Positions 32,150 to 45,113 of a stretch of 56,804 bases of DNA are shown here, piece by piece; within the stretch, counting starts at the first letter, position 1, and each line of letters starts with the position of its first letter. Made by a program: the position numbers and the translations under genes. The stretch covers positions 1 through 56,804 of the forward strand of contig JAMDEO010000059.1 of the NCBI GenBank assembly GCA_023483915.1, in the 5' to 3' direction. A model generated the notes under the pieces. It had not been told where the DNA came from. It made no database searches and worked only from the letters and a program-made list of their open reading frames with translations. This DNA is from Actinomycetota bacterium. GTDB taxonomy: Bacteria; Actinomycetota; Thermoleophilia; RBG-16-64-13.

Positions 32150-34849
32150 CTAGCTCAGCCGCCGTTTCATGTCGTACTTCTGGTACTTCATGCCATAGGT
32201 CGGCACGCCGCCCTCCAAGTACTTGATAGCCTCCTCAGCGATCTCCGGGCTGTCTATTGCCCCACTGAATACGACCTGGCCACGGTGGGCATCGGCTTCC
32301 AAAATGATGTATTGGTCAGTGTCTGAGGGCACAGCAAGGTTGGCGTTATGCGTCGTGAAGATGAACTGCCGGGTCTCCTTACCGATGCGGAGTTTTGAGC
32401 ACATGTCTTCCCAGATTGAACGCATGTCGAGGGAGTCTTCCGGCTGGTCCACTATTACTGGCATCGTGCCTTCACAGAGCGCCATTACCAGCATCGCCGT
32501 GCACTTCTGGCCCGTCGAGACGTCGCGCAGCAGCTCAAACCGGTCTTCGGCGCCGACGCCAACGTTGACCATGATTTCGGGGCGGTCCTTCGGCATCGCC
32601 TGATATTGCAGGGCAAGCAACTCCTCGTATTGATAGGTCTTGAGCAGGAAGTCCGCCAGTGTCTTCATGCGCTGCAGATCGATCCCTACGAGATTGGAAA
32701 TCGCCTTGAGGAACTGCTCCTTGTTTACACTCGCCGCATCGTATCGGAGTAAGTTGAGAATGAAATCGCTGGGGCTAATCTTCTGGGAGATTCGGTCTAT
32801 CTCGTCATCCCTTAGGTACGATCCTTTCTTGAGGCCAAGCAACCGGGTCCGGAACTCGTCAACATTTGAAGACTCTGTGACCGCTGCTTTTACCCGACCG
32901 CCCGAGTGGTCCCCGAAATCCGCGCACTTGCGTTTTCTCTCCGCCGTGTATTCGGAATAGGTAGTCGAGAGCTGCCCGAGGATTTCGTCCCTTTGTTCGC
33001 GTATCTTCTTGACTTTGCTCGCGCGTGCGTGAGCCTCCGCCGCCAGCTTGCTGAGTCGCTGCCATTCAAGAACCTGCTTCTCACGCTGAGTGCTCAAGCC
33101 CCGGAAATCACCTCCTAACCGCTCGATTTCCTTGTCGTAGGCTTGCTTGTCACGGTCAAACTGCGCGCGATATCGTGCGAGTTCGTCACGTGACCCCTGT
33201 GCCAGCGTTTCAAAGGCCGTCACAGTCTCGCTAATGCCCTTGGTCGCGGCATCACGCGCCCGTACGGAGATATCGGCCGCCCTCTTCAATGCTGGGTCGT
33301 CTTTTACCAACTCATCCAGTCCTGGCGGCGAAAGCTCTGCTAGCTCGTCACAAAACCGCGTAAGTCTCTGGTTGATTGACTCTACGAATTCGGCCTGCGA
33401 GGAAAGACCCTGCATCTTCTTTTGCGCCTCCGAGAAGCGCTCAAATACGTCGCTCTTTAGCCGGGCATCCAATCCGTCGATCGTGGTCCTCAGATTCGCT
33501 ACCTGAGCGTCAAGTTCCTGAGCCTCGCGTATCGCCCTCAGACTAACCGCGAAGTCCCCATCGATCTCCTGGAGGCGTTTCTCGAGTTCGCGGATACGAT
33601 TTTGGTAGTAGCGGAAATCAAAGAAGCTGTCGATGAAACGGATCTGCTCGTCCTCACTTTCAGCAATCCGAACGATCTCATTCTGGCTCAGGAATAGCAC
33701 CGGAAAAACGCTGGCAGGGTCTGGCGACTGGGGATCGGCGTACGGGTGGTCGTCGACGACATCATACTTGCGCGTAAACGAGTGTCGCGTGCCGGCCTCG
33801 TCAACTATGTCGCAGGCGGCTTCGCCGAAGCGTTCCAGCTTCATCTCAAGTTTTCGATCATGGTCTTCCCGTATGTGTTTCTGGCTGGGCTCTTGATTCA
33901 GCGCGAACCGCAGAAACTCGATGAGAAGAGATTTGCCAGCACCCTTTGCGCCAAGAATGGTATTGAGGCCTGGATGAAGCTCCACGGACATGCCGTCAAG
34001 AAACCCACCCTTTACACTTAGCCTCTCGAGCCGGGGGTATCCCGGCCCGCCATCCGCCACTTCAAAGTGCTGCCGGATGCGAACGTCCCGGTCTATGAAG
34101 CACTGCCTCAGACTTTCCAGTGTAACGACTGAGTCAACCTTAAAGTACGTATAGCGCGAGCCTATGCCAGCAAGACAGTGTCCAGCAATCTCGCCATTGG
34201 CCAGCAAGCGCGGATTGTCGGATGCTTCGTACACCGCCAGCCTTTTGTTCGAGAACTCTTCGTGCTTCCCATCTAGCCAATCCACCGCTCGCTTGCCACT
34301 CGCTTTCTTCTCTTCAGAGAAATCTGCATCCGTGACCTCGACTGCGTACAGATTGGGATTCGAGAAAACAGTCTTCCGAGAGGCGCCTCGGATCTCGGCC
34401 AATACTCCTTTTGAGGAATTGGCGTGAGCCAGGATCGCAAGGCCACCATGCTGATGAATCTTGCTGATCACATCAGCAATGTCAGTGGCAATAATGTCCC
34501 GCTTTCCGTACTTTGCGGCGGGTATTCCAACTGCGCCAAGGAGATTCTCGATATCCTTGGCCGTCTTCGAAACATCAAAGATGCCAACGACGTGAATCCC
34601 GTTCTGCCCGCCAATGACGGGAATCTCAACACCCGGAAAAACAGCCAGCTCCGTTTTAGCCGCAGCAGCCTGAACTTCATCTACCATCCCCGCCGAGTGG
34701 TGATCCGTGACTGCAATGCCCCGAAGCCCGCTCTTGATGGCAGCCTCTACTATCTGCGCCCCGGTGACGCTTTTGTCGTCAAAATCCTCTGAAGCGGGTG
34801 TGTGCACGTGAAGGTCGAGCTTTTCGTACCTGAGCCCGGGACATCTCAT
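32150..34849 (-). CDS. PHP-domain / SMC-like AAA ATPase (TrlF-like)
   Basis: An 899-residue protein. The N-terminal PHP phosphoesterase domain (about 1-270) has LDLHVHTPAS, AVTDHHSAG, FPGVEIPV and LAILAHANS. An ABC/SMC-type ATPase follows: Walker A ILGAKGAGKS near residue 310, long coiled coils from 430 to 680, and a distal half with VIVDQPEDSLD (Walker B) and TTHNANL. PHP plus AAA proteins of this kind recur in restriction and defence loci, where they may process nucleic-acid ends. ATG 34849 has GGAGGGGG upstream. The frame is open to 34981, but that overlaps the peptidase gene. It is last in the type I operon. Confidence 0.85.
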   Translation of the reverse strand: MRCPGLRYEKLDLHVHTPASEDFDDKSVTGAQIVEAAIKSGLRGIAVTDHHSAGMVDEVQAAAAKTELAVFPGVEIPVIGGQNGIHVVGIFDVSKTAKDIENLLGAVGIPAAKYGKRDIIATDIADVISKIHQHGGLAILAHANSSKGVLAEIRGASRKTVFSNPNLYAVEVTDADFSEEKKASGKRAVDWLDGKHEEFSNKRLAVYEASDNPRLLANGEIAGHCLAGIGSRYTYFKVDSVVTLESLRQCFIDRDVRIRQHFEVADGGPGYPRLERLSVKGGFLDGMSVELHPGLNTILGAKGAGKSLLIEFLRFALNQEPSQKHIREDHDRKLEMKLERFGEAACDIVDEAGTRHSFTRKYDVVDDHPYADPQSPDPASVFPVLFLSQNEIVRIAESEDEQIRFIDSFFDFRYYQNRIRELEKRLQEIDGDFAVSLRAIREAQELDAQVANLRTTIDGLDARLKSDVFERFSEAQKKMQGLSSQAEFVESINQRLTRFCDELAELSPPGLDELVKDDPALKRAADISVRARDAATKGISETVTAFETLAQGSRDELARYRAQFDRDKQAYDKEIERLGGDFRGLSTQREKQVLEWQRLSKLAAEAHARASKVKKIREQRDEILGQLSTTYSEYTAERKRKCADFGDHSGGRVKAAVTESSNVDEFRTRLLGLKKGSYLRDDEIDRISQKISPSDFILNLLRYDAASVNKEQFLKAISNLVGIDLQRMKTLADFLLKTYQYEELLALQYQAMPKDRPEIMVNVGVGAEDRFELLRDVSTGQKCTAMLVMALCEGTMPVIVDQPEDSLDMRSIWEDMCSKLRIGKETRQFIFTTHNANLAVPSDTDQYIILEADAHRGQVVFSGAIDSPEIAEEAIKYLEGGVPTYGMKYQKYDMKRRLS

Positions 34850-34901
34850 AACCACATCCCCCTCCAGCGTCGCGCGAGGCAGAACCGGGCAAGATCGACC
34901 A

Positions 34902-35613
34902 TCATGATGACCACTCCTGATGAGCCAGCGGCGCCTGATTGAGCAGATCTCGCAGGGCTCGCCAGGTGGGAAGATACTCATCCATCAGGGTCACGAATCG
35001 CTCCCCATGGGTCCTCTCTCGCAGGTGAGCCATCTCATGAACAAGGATGTACTCCAAACAACTGGGATGTTTCTTGGCTAACTCCAGGTTCAAGGAAATG
35101 CGTCCCGACGTTGGATTGCACGATCCCCATTTCGTCTTCATTCGGCGGACCATCCAGCCACTCACTTGCTTGCCGACGATTGGCTCCCACTTCGCGAGTA
35201 GGCCGGGCACGGCAGCTTTGAGCTGCTTTCTATACCACGCGTCAAGAAGACTCCGACGTTCCTCCGTGTCCGTGTCTCTTGGAACCAGCAGGTGCAGTTT
35301 CGTTCCGCTGATCCGTACTTGTGGCCTCCCCTCCTCCTCAGTAATCACAAGTCTGAATCGAGAGCCCCAAGCATAGTGCGACTCACCGGAAACCATCTCG
35401 CGGGCGGATTGGCGACTAGCGTCTCGCAGCCGTTCCCGCTGCTTCTTGATCCAGGGCAGTCTATGGACTATGGCCAGACGCACGTCCTCTTCGGACAATC
35501 GCTCTGGAGCTGCCACACGGACTCGGCCGGATGGCGGATACACACCGATATGCAGGTTCTTGATGTCTTTGAAGATGACATCCACGCCGATACCCGAGAT
35601 CCGTAGGTAGGCA

Positions 35614-35627
<14 letters not shown>
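34902..35627 (-). CDS. YgjP/SprT-like zinc metallopeptidase
   Basis: 241 residues, with the zinc motif HEMAHLRERTHGERF (HExxH and a third His) near residues 200-215. KWGSCNP is the family signature of the YgjP-like (DUF45) group. YgjP-like proteins often sit beside type I restriction genes; their target is unclear, and cleavage of DNA-linked or restriction proteins has been suggested. The start overlaps the hsdR stop by 14 bases. It is followed after 53 bases by the PHP-AAA gene. Confidence 0.88.
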
Positions 35628-38696
<3,069 letters not shown>

Positions 38697-38700
<4 letters not shown>

Positions 38701-39419
38701 GAAGCCGTCTCCAGTTCTGCCGCGTCCACCCAACGTGCCAGCACGCTAAGCGCAGCCAGATACTCCAGCGCTTCTTGCTCTAGGAGTTCTTGGGCGGCTT
38801 CGTGGCTGAGCGGATTGCGAATGCCTGCAAAAATGCCCTCGGCGAACGCCATCGCGCCGCGCTGTACCGACTTGTAGGTGTCGCTGTTGTCTGGCGTCAT
38901 GCGCCGAAGTCGTGGCTTGCCGCGCACAGCAGCGTCGAGCGTGAAAGCCTGCTTGAACAAGTCTGTCTCACTTACATCGCGGCGTCCTACCTTGTTCTGC
39001 GTCTCGGCATTGAGCTTCCTAATCGCGCCTTCGACGGCCTCACGATAATGACCGGACTGCCAGAGCGACGATGCGCCGTTCCAGATCCACGGGTGAAGCT
39101 CGGCGGCTGAGAGTTCGGGTGCGTTCTCTCCCAGGTTCTGCTTGATCTCTTGCTGACGTTCTAGTTCCACGCGCGTGCGCAACGCGGCCTCTCGGTGGCG
39201 ACTCCAGCGATTGCTTGCGGAGTTGTCGGGAACCTCAGTACGCCAGTTCGGAATCACGCGAGTCAGTATCTTCTCAACGACAGGAGCCTGTTGGGTAACT
39301 TCTACATCGGACGCGGCAGTCTTGTCTGCGGTTGTGAAATAGGCTCCGCTGCTCGCATTAGTCATCACGGTCATCTGGATGAACTTGTCCAACTCGGCAA
39401 TCGCCCATTCCGTGTTCAT
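38697..39419 (-). CDS. TIGR02391-family (Ymh) protein inside the type I operon
   Basis: 240 residues. The C-terminal half carries the TIGR02391 pattern: HPWIWNGASSLWQSGHYREAVEGA, then DLFKQAFTL and QRGAMAFAEGIFAGIRNPLSHE. This all-helical domain is common in defence and prophage loci and is thought to be an abortive-infection or HEPN-like module. The helix-Arg-x-x-x-His element (RNPLSH) is consistent with a HEPN-type RNase site, but that is inferred. It overlaps hsdS and hsdR by 4 bases each, so it is co-translated. Confidence 0.75.
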
Positions 39420-40651
39420 GCCGTGACCTCGACGGGCAAGCGGGTTCGCCCATTGAAAAGCTCCTGCATCATGCCTCGCTTGATGGCTCGTGCCTTCTCA
39501 AGACGTGTCTTAACCACGGCAATCTCAGCGTCAGCGTCCCACAGAACATCGCCTATCGCCTCCTGCTCGTCTAGGGCCGGTGCACTTACAGGAATCGCAG
39601 CAACCTTGCGGGCACTGATTTCGAGAAAGGTACTCCCAGCAGCACGTGATTCCAGCTCGGACGTGTTGTGTTGTATCCAGTAGTAGAGAAACCAGACCGA
39701 CTTTGGACTCAGAGGGACAAGGGAAGCAAAGCCTTGGTTGGTGGAGGCAGGCGCAACAGTAACGGCGCAGTTTCCGATACTCGCCCTTGACGTGACAAGC
39801 ACCGAGCCTGCAGGCAGAAGACACGCACCGGAATTGGCTAGACCTTCGCGACTGATTGTGCGGTGAGACCGCTTGACCAGCCCCGAACCTGCCGCGTCGA
39901 TCTCCGCTGGTGTGAACCAGGGAATGCCGCCGCCCCAGTAGGCAGGAATGCGCGTCGAGGGTGTTCCGCCGCCGACGACACGAGCGAGTGAGCCCACTGT
40001 TGTGGTGTCCCACTTTTCTGTGAATCCAGGCAACCGCGTCCTGCCGGTAAGAAGCTCTTGCATCATGCCCTGCTTGACAAGCCGCTTTTTGGCAAGCAGA
40101 GTATCAAGAGACGTAGTGAGTCCATCAACATCGCCCAGAACAGCGGCTATGGCGTGCTGTTCAGGATCGCTAGGGAACGGGACCTGAATTTCTCGAATAA
40201 GCCTTGTGTTGAGATTTGGCTGCCCATTCCCAGGAGCCACAACCTCCCGCAAGTATTTTGTCTGTGTGTTGATGTAGTAGCAGAGGAACTCTTTGTTGCC
40301 AGAATGTTGGTCGATGAGTGCAGCAATTCCGTCGTTTGCGCAGCACTTGATATCAAGTATCTTGGCTACGCCGAGTGTCGCACCGCTGTTCGCCAGAATG
40401 AGGGTGTTGGGTGGAAGGGTGCGACTTCGTTCTGAGCCTTCTTCTGTCAGTCCGGTTGCTGTCTCAGTTACGTGCATGCGGTTGTCTTCCAGGGTCGTAA
40501 GAGCCGCCACCGTCAGCCACGGGATGAAGGTGCCGTTGAAGAAACGCGGGTCGCCTGCAGGTCTCGGTGAGCCTCCGCGCACAACACGACCGAGCTGTCC
40601 GAGAGACCTTGTCTGCCAACCAGTGGGCGGGTTCGTGGTGGCGTCGGTCAT
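39416..40651 (-). CDS. hsdS: Type I restriction enzyme, specificity subunit
   Basis: A 411-residue HsdS with two target-recognition domains. Each starts with a family pattern (LGQLGRVVRGGSP, residues 16-28; VGSLARVVGGGTPS, near 220-233). Each ends with a conserved helix (KQGMMQELLTGRTRLP near 190-205; KRGMMQELFNGRTRLP near the C-terminus). Each domain reads one half of a bipartite DNA site. The gene overlaps hsdM and the TIGR02391 gene by 4 bases. Confidence 0.93.
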   Translation of the reverse strand: MTDATTNPPTGWQTRSLGQLGRVVRGGSPRPAGDPRFFNGTFIPWLTVAALTTLEDNRMHVTETATGLTEEGSERSRTLPPNTLILANSGATLGVAKILDIKCCANDGIAALIDQHSGNKEFLCYYINTQTKYLREVVAPGNGQPNLNTRLIREIQVPFPSDPEQHAIAAVLGDVDGLTTSLDTLLAKKRLVKQGMMQELLTGRTRLPGFTEKWDTTTVGSLARVVGGGTPSTRIPAYWGGGIPWFTPAEIDAAGSGLVKRSHRTISREGLANSGACLLPAGSVLVTSRASIGNCAVTVAPASTNQGFASLVPLSPKSVWFLYYWIQHNTSELESRAAGSTFLEISARKVAAIPVSAPALDEQEAIGDVLWDADAEIAVVKTRLEKARAIKRGMMQELFNGRTRLPVEVTA

Positions 40652-43089
40652 CCCTCAAACCCCATAGAGGCTAGGTGCGCCACAACCCTCCCACTGAGCA
40701 GGGACACCTCGCGGTCAAGATCGCTCAGGGTTTCGGCATAGCGCCCGGATAGCTCGCTAGCACGCCTGACCAGAACCCGGGTCAGGGCATCGATTTCCAT
40801 ATCCACACGCTGCGCAATCTCCCCTCCCCACTTGTCGCGGACAACAAGCAATATAATGTCTTCCGCACTGAGCTTGCCGTACTGGTTGAGCGTCCGGTGG
40901 TCGAGTGCCGCAGCTGCTTGATTGACGGCTTTCTTCGCCTCAGCCTCTACCTCATACAGAGAGACGAGCGTCGTCAGGGCTTCAACTTCCTCCCGGCCGA
41001 AGTCCTCTCGCTTGGCCTCCCGCAGCCGAGCGGCCGCGATCGTCTTCGTGATCTTGTCATCCTCCGCCGCGACCGACAGAAGACCCTCTTCCCCGGAGTT
41101 CTCCTCGACGAATTCTTCGACAGCCTGCGTTGCCATCTCAAGCTTTGCGTTCAGCTCATCCAACTCCGTCTGCTGCTCCGGGAAGTGCTTGGCCACGATC
41201 AGCTGAGGAGGGAGAAGGTCCATCTTGTACTTCGCCGTGTTGCGGCCGGAGCCAATCGCCAGATCCGCCGTCTCCGAGATCTTCCGGTCCTTGTCCTCGA
41301 TAGTCTTGCGAGGCTTCGCAGCTCCCTCCCAGCCTTCGCTCATGATCAGCGCCACATCGTCGTGCATGGTCTCGTTCCAGAAGCTCATCAGCTGCTCATA
41401 GACCGCGTATTCATTGATGAGAGGGCGAGCCCTGAACAAGGCAAGCAGACTTTCCGAAAGCGATTCAATGAGATTGGCCGGTCTAGTCGATGAATCGACA
41501 GCAACAAGTTCATCACGATGGCTCTGCCACCACTGACGCACGACCTCGGCAGTCTCGTGTCTCAGAGTGAGGTATTCCTCTGCGTCCATGACTGTCTGCT
41601 GAACGTTCGACGGATCAACCGCCAGTTCCAAATAGCCCTCACGCTGGGGCTTGAACAGCTTCTGGCGGAGTGCCGGGAATGCCTCCCAGTAGTCCTTCAG
41701 AGCATCTATGTCCCGCTCGGGAATGCCACCCTGAAGATGGGCATGGAGGTCTTGAATGTCCTCTGGCTCCGATGCGTCGACGTAGCGAGGAATGTTGAGG
41801 TTGTAGTCGTTTGCGGCGTTCGAAATCTCACTGAGCGGAACCATTCTTGAATAGCCTGGAACCTCAAGTTGCCTGGTGAAGACATCGACGATCTTGTGCA
41901 TGTCGCGAGGCCTCAGCCGGTTCTTGTTCCCGTCCTTCACAAAACCCTTTGAGGCATCAATCATGAAGATGCCCCCACGCTGCGCACCGTCTTTCTTGTC
42001 AAGTACCAAGATGCAGGCAGGAATGCCTGTGCCGTAGAAGAGGTTTGGCGGCAGACCGATGATGCCCTTGATATAGCCGCGCCGGACGATCTCTTTGCGA
42101 ATCTGCGCCTCCGCGTTTCCTCGGAACAGCACTCCATGCGGCAGAATCACAGCACCCCGGCCCGTGCTCTTGAGCGACTTCAGCATGTGGAGCAAAAAGG
42201 CGTAGTCGCCATTTTTCGCAGGAGGCATTCCGAACTCGAAGCGACCATACTCCCTCTCCAACCCGTTGCTCCAGGACTTGGTGGAGAACGGCGGATTAGC
42301 TACCAGAAAGTCGAACGTCTCCAACTGATCGTTCTTGAGGAACTGCGGGCTCGTGATAGTGTCGCCCTTGCGGATATCGGCCCAGGCGTTGCCGTGCAGG
42401 ATCATATTCATCTTAGCCAAGGCCCAGGTGGCGTTGTCCTTTTCCTGGCCGTAAATCGTGAGCCCTTTGGGAGATTCATCTGCCACTTTGAGAAGCAACG
42501 AGCCGGAGCCACAGGTCGGGTCATATACGGTGGCCGAGACCGGCGTGTCGGGGGCAATGCCGATCAGCTTGGCCATCACCCGTGAGACTTCGGCTGGGGT
42601 GTAGAACTGCCCCTTGGACTTGCCGGATTCAGTGGCGAAGTGCCGCATAAGGTACTCATAGGCGTCGCCAAGAAGATCGTCACCTTCAGCCCGGGAGCCC
42701 CTGAAGTCAAGATCTTGGAAGATAGAAACCAGTTTGGTGAGCCGGTCCTGCATCTCCTTGCCCCTGCCGAGCTTCTCTTCGTCGTTGAAGTCGGCCAGGT
42801 CGATGACCTTCTGTAGATCATTGGCTTCGGCCAGCTTCCCGATGGCCTTATTGATCTTGTCGCCGATCTCCTTGTCGCCTTTGAACGAGACGAGATCGTC
42901 GAAGGACCCTCCGGCCGGAACGTCTATGAGATTGTTCGGATCGGTCTTGGCCTTGTCAGAGACGTACTTAACGAACAGCAAGGTCAGGATGTAGTCCTTG
43001 TATTGGGAGGCATCCATGCCGCCGCGCAGCTCGTCACAGCTCTTCCACAGTGAGCCGTATAGATCGGACTTCTTGAGAGCCACTACCAC
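40648..43089 (-). CDS. hsdM: Type I restriction enzyme, modification subunit with long C-terminal extension
   Basis: About 813 residues. The N-terminal HsdM helical domain starts KKSDLYGSLWKSCDELRGG. The N6-adenine methylase has the SAM motif DPTCGSGSLLL and the catalytic NPPF. The last 320 or so residues form a charged, coiled-coil-rich extension not found in short HsdM proteins (about 500 residues). I start at GTG 43089, seven bases after AAGG; GTG 43083 is an alternative. The open frame to 43476 crosses the promoter region. It is the first gene of the six-gene operon. Confidence 0.92.
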   Translation of the reverse strand: MVVALKKSDLYGSLWKSCDELRGGMDASQYKDYILTLLFVKYVSDKAKTDPNNLIDVPAGGSFDDLVSFKGDKEIGDKINKAIGKLAEANDLQKVIDLADFNDEEKLGRGKEMQDRLTKLVSIFQDLDFRGSRAEGDDLLGDAYEYLMRHFATESGKSKGQFYTPAEVSRVMAKLIGIAPDTPVSATVYDPTCGSGSLLLKVADESPKGLTIYGQEKDNATWALAKMNMILHGNAWADIRKGDTITSPQFLKNDQLETFDFLVANPPFSTKSWSNGLEREYGRFEFGMPPAKNGDYAFLLHMLKSLKSTGRGAVILPHGVLFRGNAEAQIRKEIVRRGYIKGIIGLPPNLFYGTGIPACILVLDKKDGAQRGGIFMIDASKGFVKDGNKNRLRPRDMHKIVDVFTRQLEVPGYSRMVPLSEISNAANDYNLNIPRYVDASEPEDIQDLHAHLQGGIPERDIDALKDYWEAFPALRQKLFKPQREGYLELAVDPSNVQQTVMDAEEYLTLRHETAEVVRQWWQSHRDELVAVDSSTRPANLIESLSESLLALFRARPLINEYAVYEQLMSFWNETMHDDVALIMSEGWEGAAKPRKTIEDKDRKISETADLAIGSGRNTAKYKMDLLPPQLIVAKHFPEQQTELDELNAKLEMATQAVEEFVEENSGEEGLLSVAAEDDKITKTIAAARLREAKREDFGREEVEALTTLVSLYEVEAEAKKAVNQAAAALDHRTLNQYGKLSAEDIILLVVRDKWGGEIAQRVDMEIDALTRVLVRRASELSGRYAETLSDLDREVSLLSGRVVAHLASMGFEG

Positions 43090-43312
43090 ATCACCGCCTT
43101 CTGCATGGGTGGCAATGCTACTTCCTGATATGGATCGAATCTGCTCATGATCAGCGCCTCGTGGTGAATTTGGTCGAGATGATGTTCTCGACAAAGCCAA
43201 GCGCATTCTCACTCTACTACTGCGACCGGACAGAAACATGCGGGCGTCGGCCCCGCCTGCTGTCTGGTGCTGATTAGGAGCCGGAGCGGAAAAAGCGTTG
43301 GAACTGCCTATA

Positions 43313-43357
43313 TTTATACCACTGCATAGCTCATGCACAAAGCGCATAACTATGCGC
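43313..43357 (-). promoter_or_regulatory. Promoter with two palindromic operators upstream of the type I operon
   Basis: On the minus strand TTGTGC (43340-43335) and TATAAA (43318-43313) have a 16-base spacer. Palindrome 1, GCGCATAACTATGCGC (43342-43357), abuts the -35. Palindrome 2, TGCATAGCTCATGCA (43323-43337), overlaps the -35 and spacer. This is the expected place for a repressor or controller protein. The leader to hsdM is about 215 bases. Palindrome 1 could also act as a weak terminator for the upstream gene, which stops at 43362. Confidence 0.55.
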
Positions 43358-43361
43358 ACCC

Positions 43362-44561
43362 CTAGTCCGTCCCCGATCTTGACAATAGGTGTTTGAAGAC
43401 AGGGTCCTGCCTCGCCGCATAGATCTCTTCCGCCGTCCTGTCGGTCCTGGCCGGCTTGGGTACGTCGTGATACCAATCGGCGATTGCATCCCAGGCGTCA
43501 TCAAGAATCAGGCAATAGTCGTTGCAGGCCGCTATCAGAATGTGCATATCGCACTGCTCAGAGATGCCAGGATGACCTAGGTGGGTCGGGAAGTATTCCC
43601 GACCAGCGCGCGATCCGGGTTCCCAGGTACACTCGCAGGTACTCGCCCAGTCCTGCCAGTCAGCATGGATGCCCTGTCCGATATCAGTGGCCGCGAGTGC
43701 TCGGAGAAATGGGTGCAACTCTCGGTCGGGCACCTCCGACAGAGTTAGGCGTAGAAACGAATCGTCACGGTCGATGTTGGGACTGGCGAGGACTACTCGA
43801 TGGACAGCATCGCGCAGTTCTGTTTCAGCCTGCGGCTCGGGAAGCAGCCAGAGACCACCGAAGCGGACCTCAAAATCCCGCAGCTCGATAAGAAAACGGG
43901 CGAAATGAGCCAGAGCAGAAGTCACGCATCCAGCGGCCTGAAGCTCTTGGCTGTAAGGTGAGCCATCCTCCCGCGTGACTTGATCCCAAGGACGGCCCAC
44001 TTCGAGCATCGTCGACCGATAAGCGGTGAGTTCATTGCCCACTCCGGTGAGCGGCGTCCATATGCGGTACATCGCCTCGAAGCGGGCAAGCCATTCGACA
44101 GCCAGACGACTATGAATCGGAATGCGCAGGTCCAAGCGCAAACGCGCAAGGCGCAAACGGTAGTCGTGGATCTCGGCGAGCACCCGGTCGGCGAGGGCGG
44201 CACGGAGCCGTGGTTCATAGGCATGTCGAAAATGCTCTACGGTCACGAAGGCATCCTCGGCAGCCATTTTCCGAAGGGCGGGCGGACGTCCGCCCCGCGT
44301 CTCCTCCGTGAGACCAAAGAGCTTGGCCGCCAGCTCACCATCTCGACCGCCAATGCCCACGACCGTGTCTCGTAGCATCCGCTCAATAACGTACGCTCCG
44401 ACTCGCTCACGCGGCTCAACCCGGCCTGCGGCTCGTGCGGCCGTTGTCAACGCAGGGAGTTTGAGTCGACGCATTTCCGTAATGCCAACACGCCTCACCG
44501 CTGCTAGCTCAGCGTCCAGCTCCTCTGGTGTGGGCACGGGGATGTCGAGCAAGTTGGTCAT
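43362..44561 (-). CDS. Unrecognised 399-residue protein upstream of the type I operon
   Basis: Starts MTNLLDIPVPTPEELDAELA. It is mostly helical in the first 150 residues (many Arg/Leu/Ala repeats) and aromatic- and cysteine-containing in the last 100 (WQDWASTCECTWEPG, CNDYCLIL). The Cys/His content (CEC, CDMH, CNDYC) could form a metal site, but no known arrangement is evident. I recognise no family. It is divergent from the mobilisation module and ends at the operator region of the type I operon, so a link to either side is possible. Confidence 0.6.
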   Translation of the reverse strand: MTNLLDIPVPTPEELDAELAAVRRVGITEMRRLKLPALTTAARAAGRVEPRERVGAYVIERMLRDTVVGIGGRDGELAAKLFGLTEETRGGRPPALRKMAAEDAFVTVEHFRHAYEPRLRAALADRVLAEIHDYRLRLARLRLDLRIPIHSRLAVEWLARFEAMYRIWTPLTGVGNELTAYRSTMLEVGRPWDQVTREDGSPYSQELQAAGCVTSALAHFARFLIELRDFEVRFGGLWLLPEPQAETELRDAVHRVVLASPNIDRDDSFLRLTLSEVPDRELHPFLRALAATDIGQGIHADWQDWASTCECTWEPGSRAGREYFPTHLGHPGISEQCDMHILIAACNDYCLILDDAWDAIADWYHDVPKPARTDRTAEEIYAARQDPVFKHLLSRSGTD

Positions 44562-44699
44562 TGCTCCTAACTATATAAACACTTCGACCGATTCTCTACG
44601 GCCTCTAGAGACACCCAAAGTCAGCCAGCTGCCCCTCCACCTTGCCCCACACCCCCCTTGTCAGACTCTTCCTAGGACAGCATGCGAGCAAGGAGGCGA

Positions 44700-44819
44700 A
44701 TGCAGAAGGCTACATCTCACCACCACGAAGGGGCCGACCTCGCCCGGCAACAACCACCACCGAGGGCACGTATTCCCGACAAATTCATCCCGACAGAAAG
44801 GCTTCATAAACATGGATAG
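44700..44819 (+). CDS. Possible 39-residue small protein before the mobilisation module
   Basis: A frame from ATG 44700 with AAGGAGG three to four bases upstream. It is His- and Pro-rich (SHHHEG, RQQPPPRARIP) and stops at TAG 44817-44819, overlapping the ATG of the next gene at 44812. Spacing from the ribosome site is short. It may be a leader that couples translation rather than a functional protein. Confidence 0.3.
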   Translation: MQKATSHHHEGADLARQQPPPRARIPDKFIPTERLHKHG

Positions 44820-45111
44820 CACAGATCTCGTTCTGTCCGGAAACGGACTCTCACAGTCCCTGGAGCGAATAAGCAGACCGATGCAACGCCAGGCCAGGCG
44901 TGAGATCGAGCGCGTCGTCGTTCAAGGTCTCGTGAAAGATCTACGCGAGCAAGTGCGCGCACATCTGACGAACACCTCTTTGCAGAATACCGGTGCGCTC
45001 AGTGAGCTTGAAGGATACCTCCGCCAGATCGCGCCCACCGGTGCCGCCCGATACCAGCACATCGTCGACGCCTACGCACTCGGCGCCGCCCAAACAATTG
45101 CGAGGTGGTAG
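44812..45111 (+). CDS. Small helical protein at the start of the mobilisation module
   Basis: 99 residues, ATG 44812. Helices with basic faces (MQRQARREIERVVVQGLVKDL and AARYQHIVDAYALGAAQTI) are visible; there is no membrane segment. It precedes a small membrane protein by 2 bases on the same strand. Similar small genes open actinobacterial integrative elements, but I recognise no named family. Confidence 0.55.
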   Translation: MDSTDLVLSGNGLSQSLERISRPMQRQARREIERVVVQGLVKDLREQVRAHLTNTSLQNTGALSELEGYLRQIAPTGAARYQHIVDAYALGAAQTIARW

Positions 45112-45113
45112 TC

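Noticed and set aside
40897..41493. Plus-strand frame opposite the hsdM extension
   Set aside because: Antisense shadow of a charged coiled-coil region, with no ribosome site.
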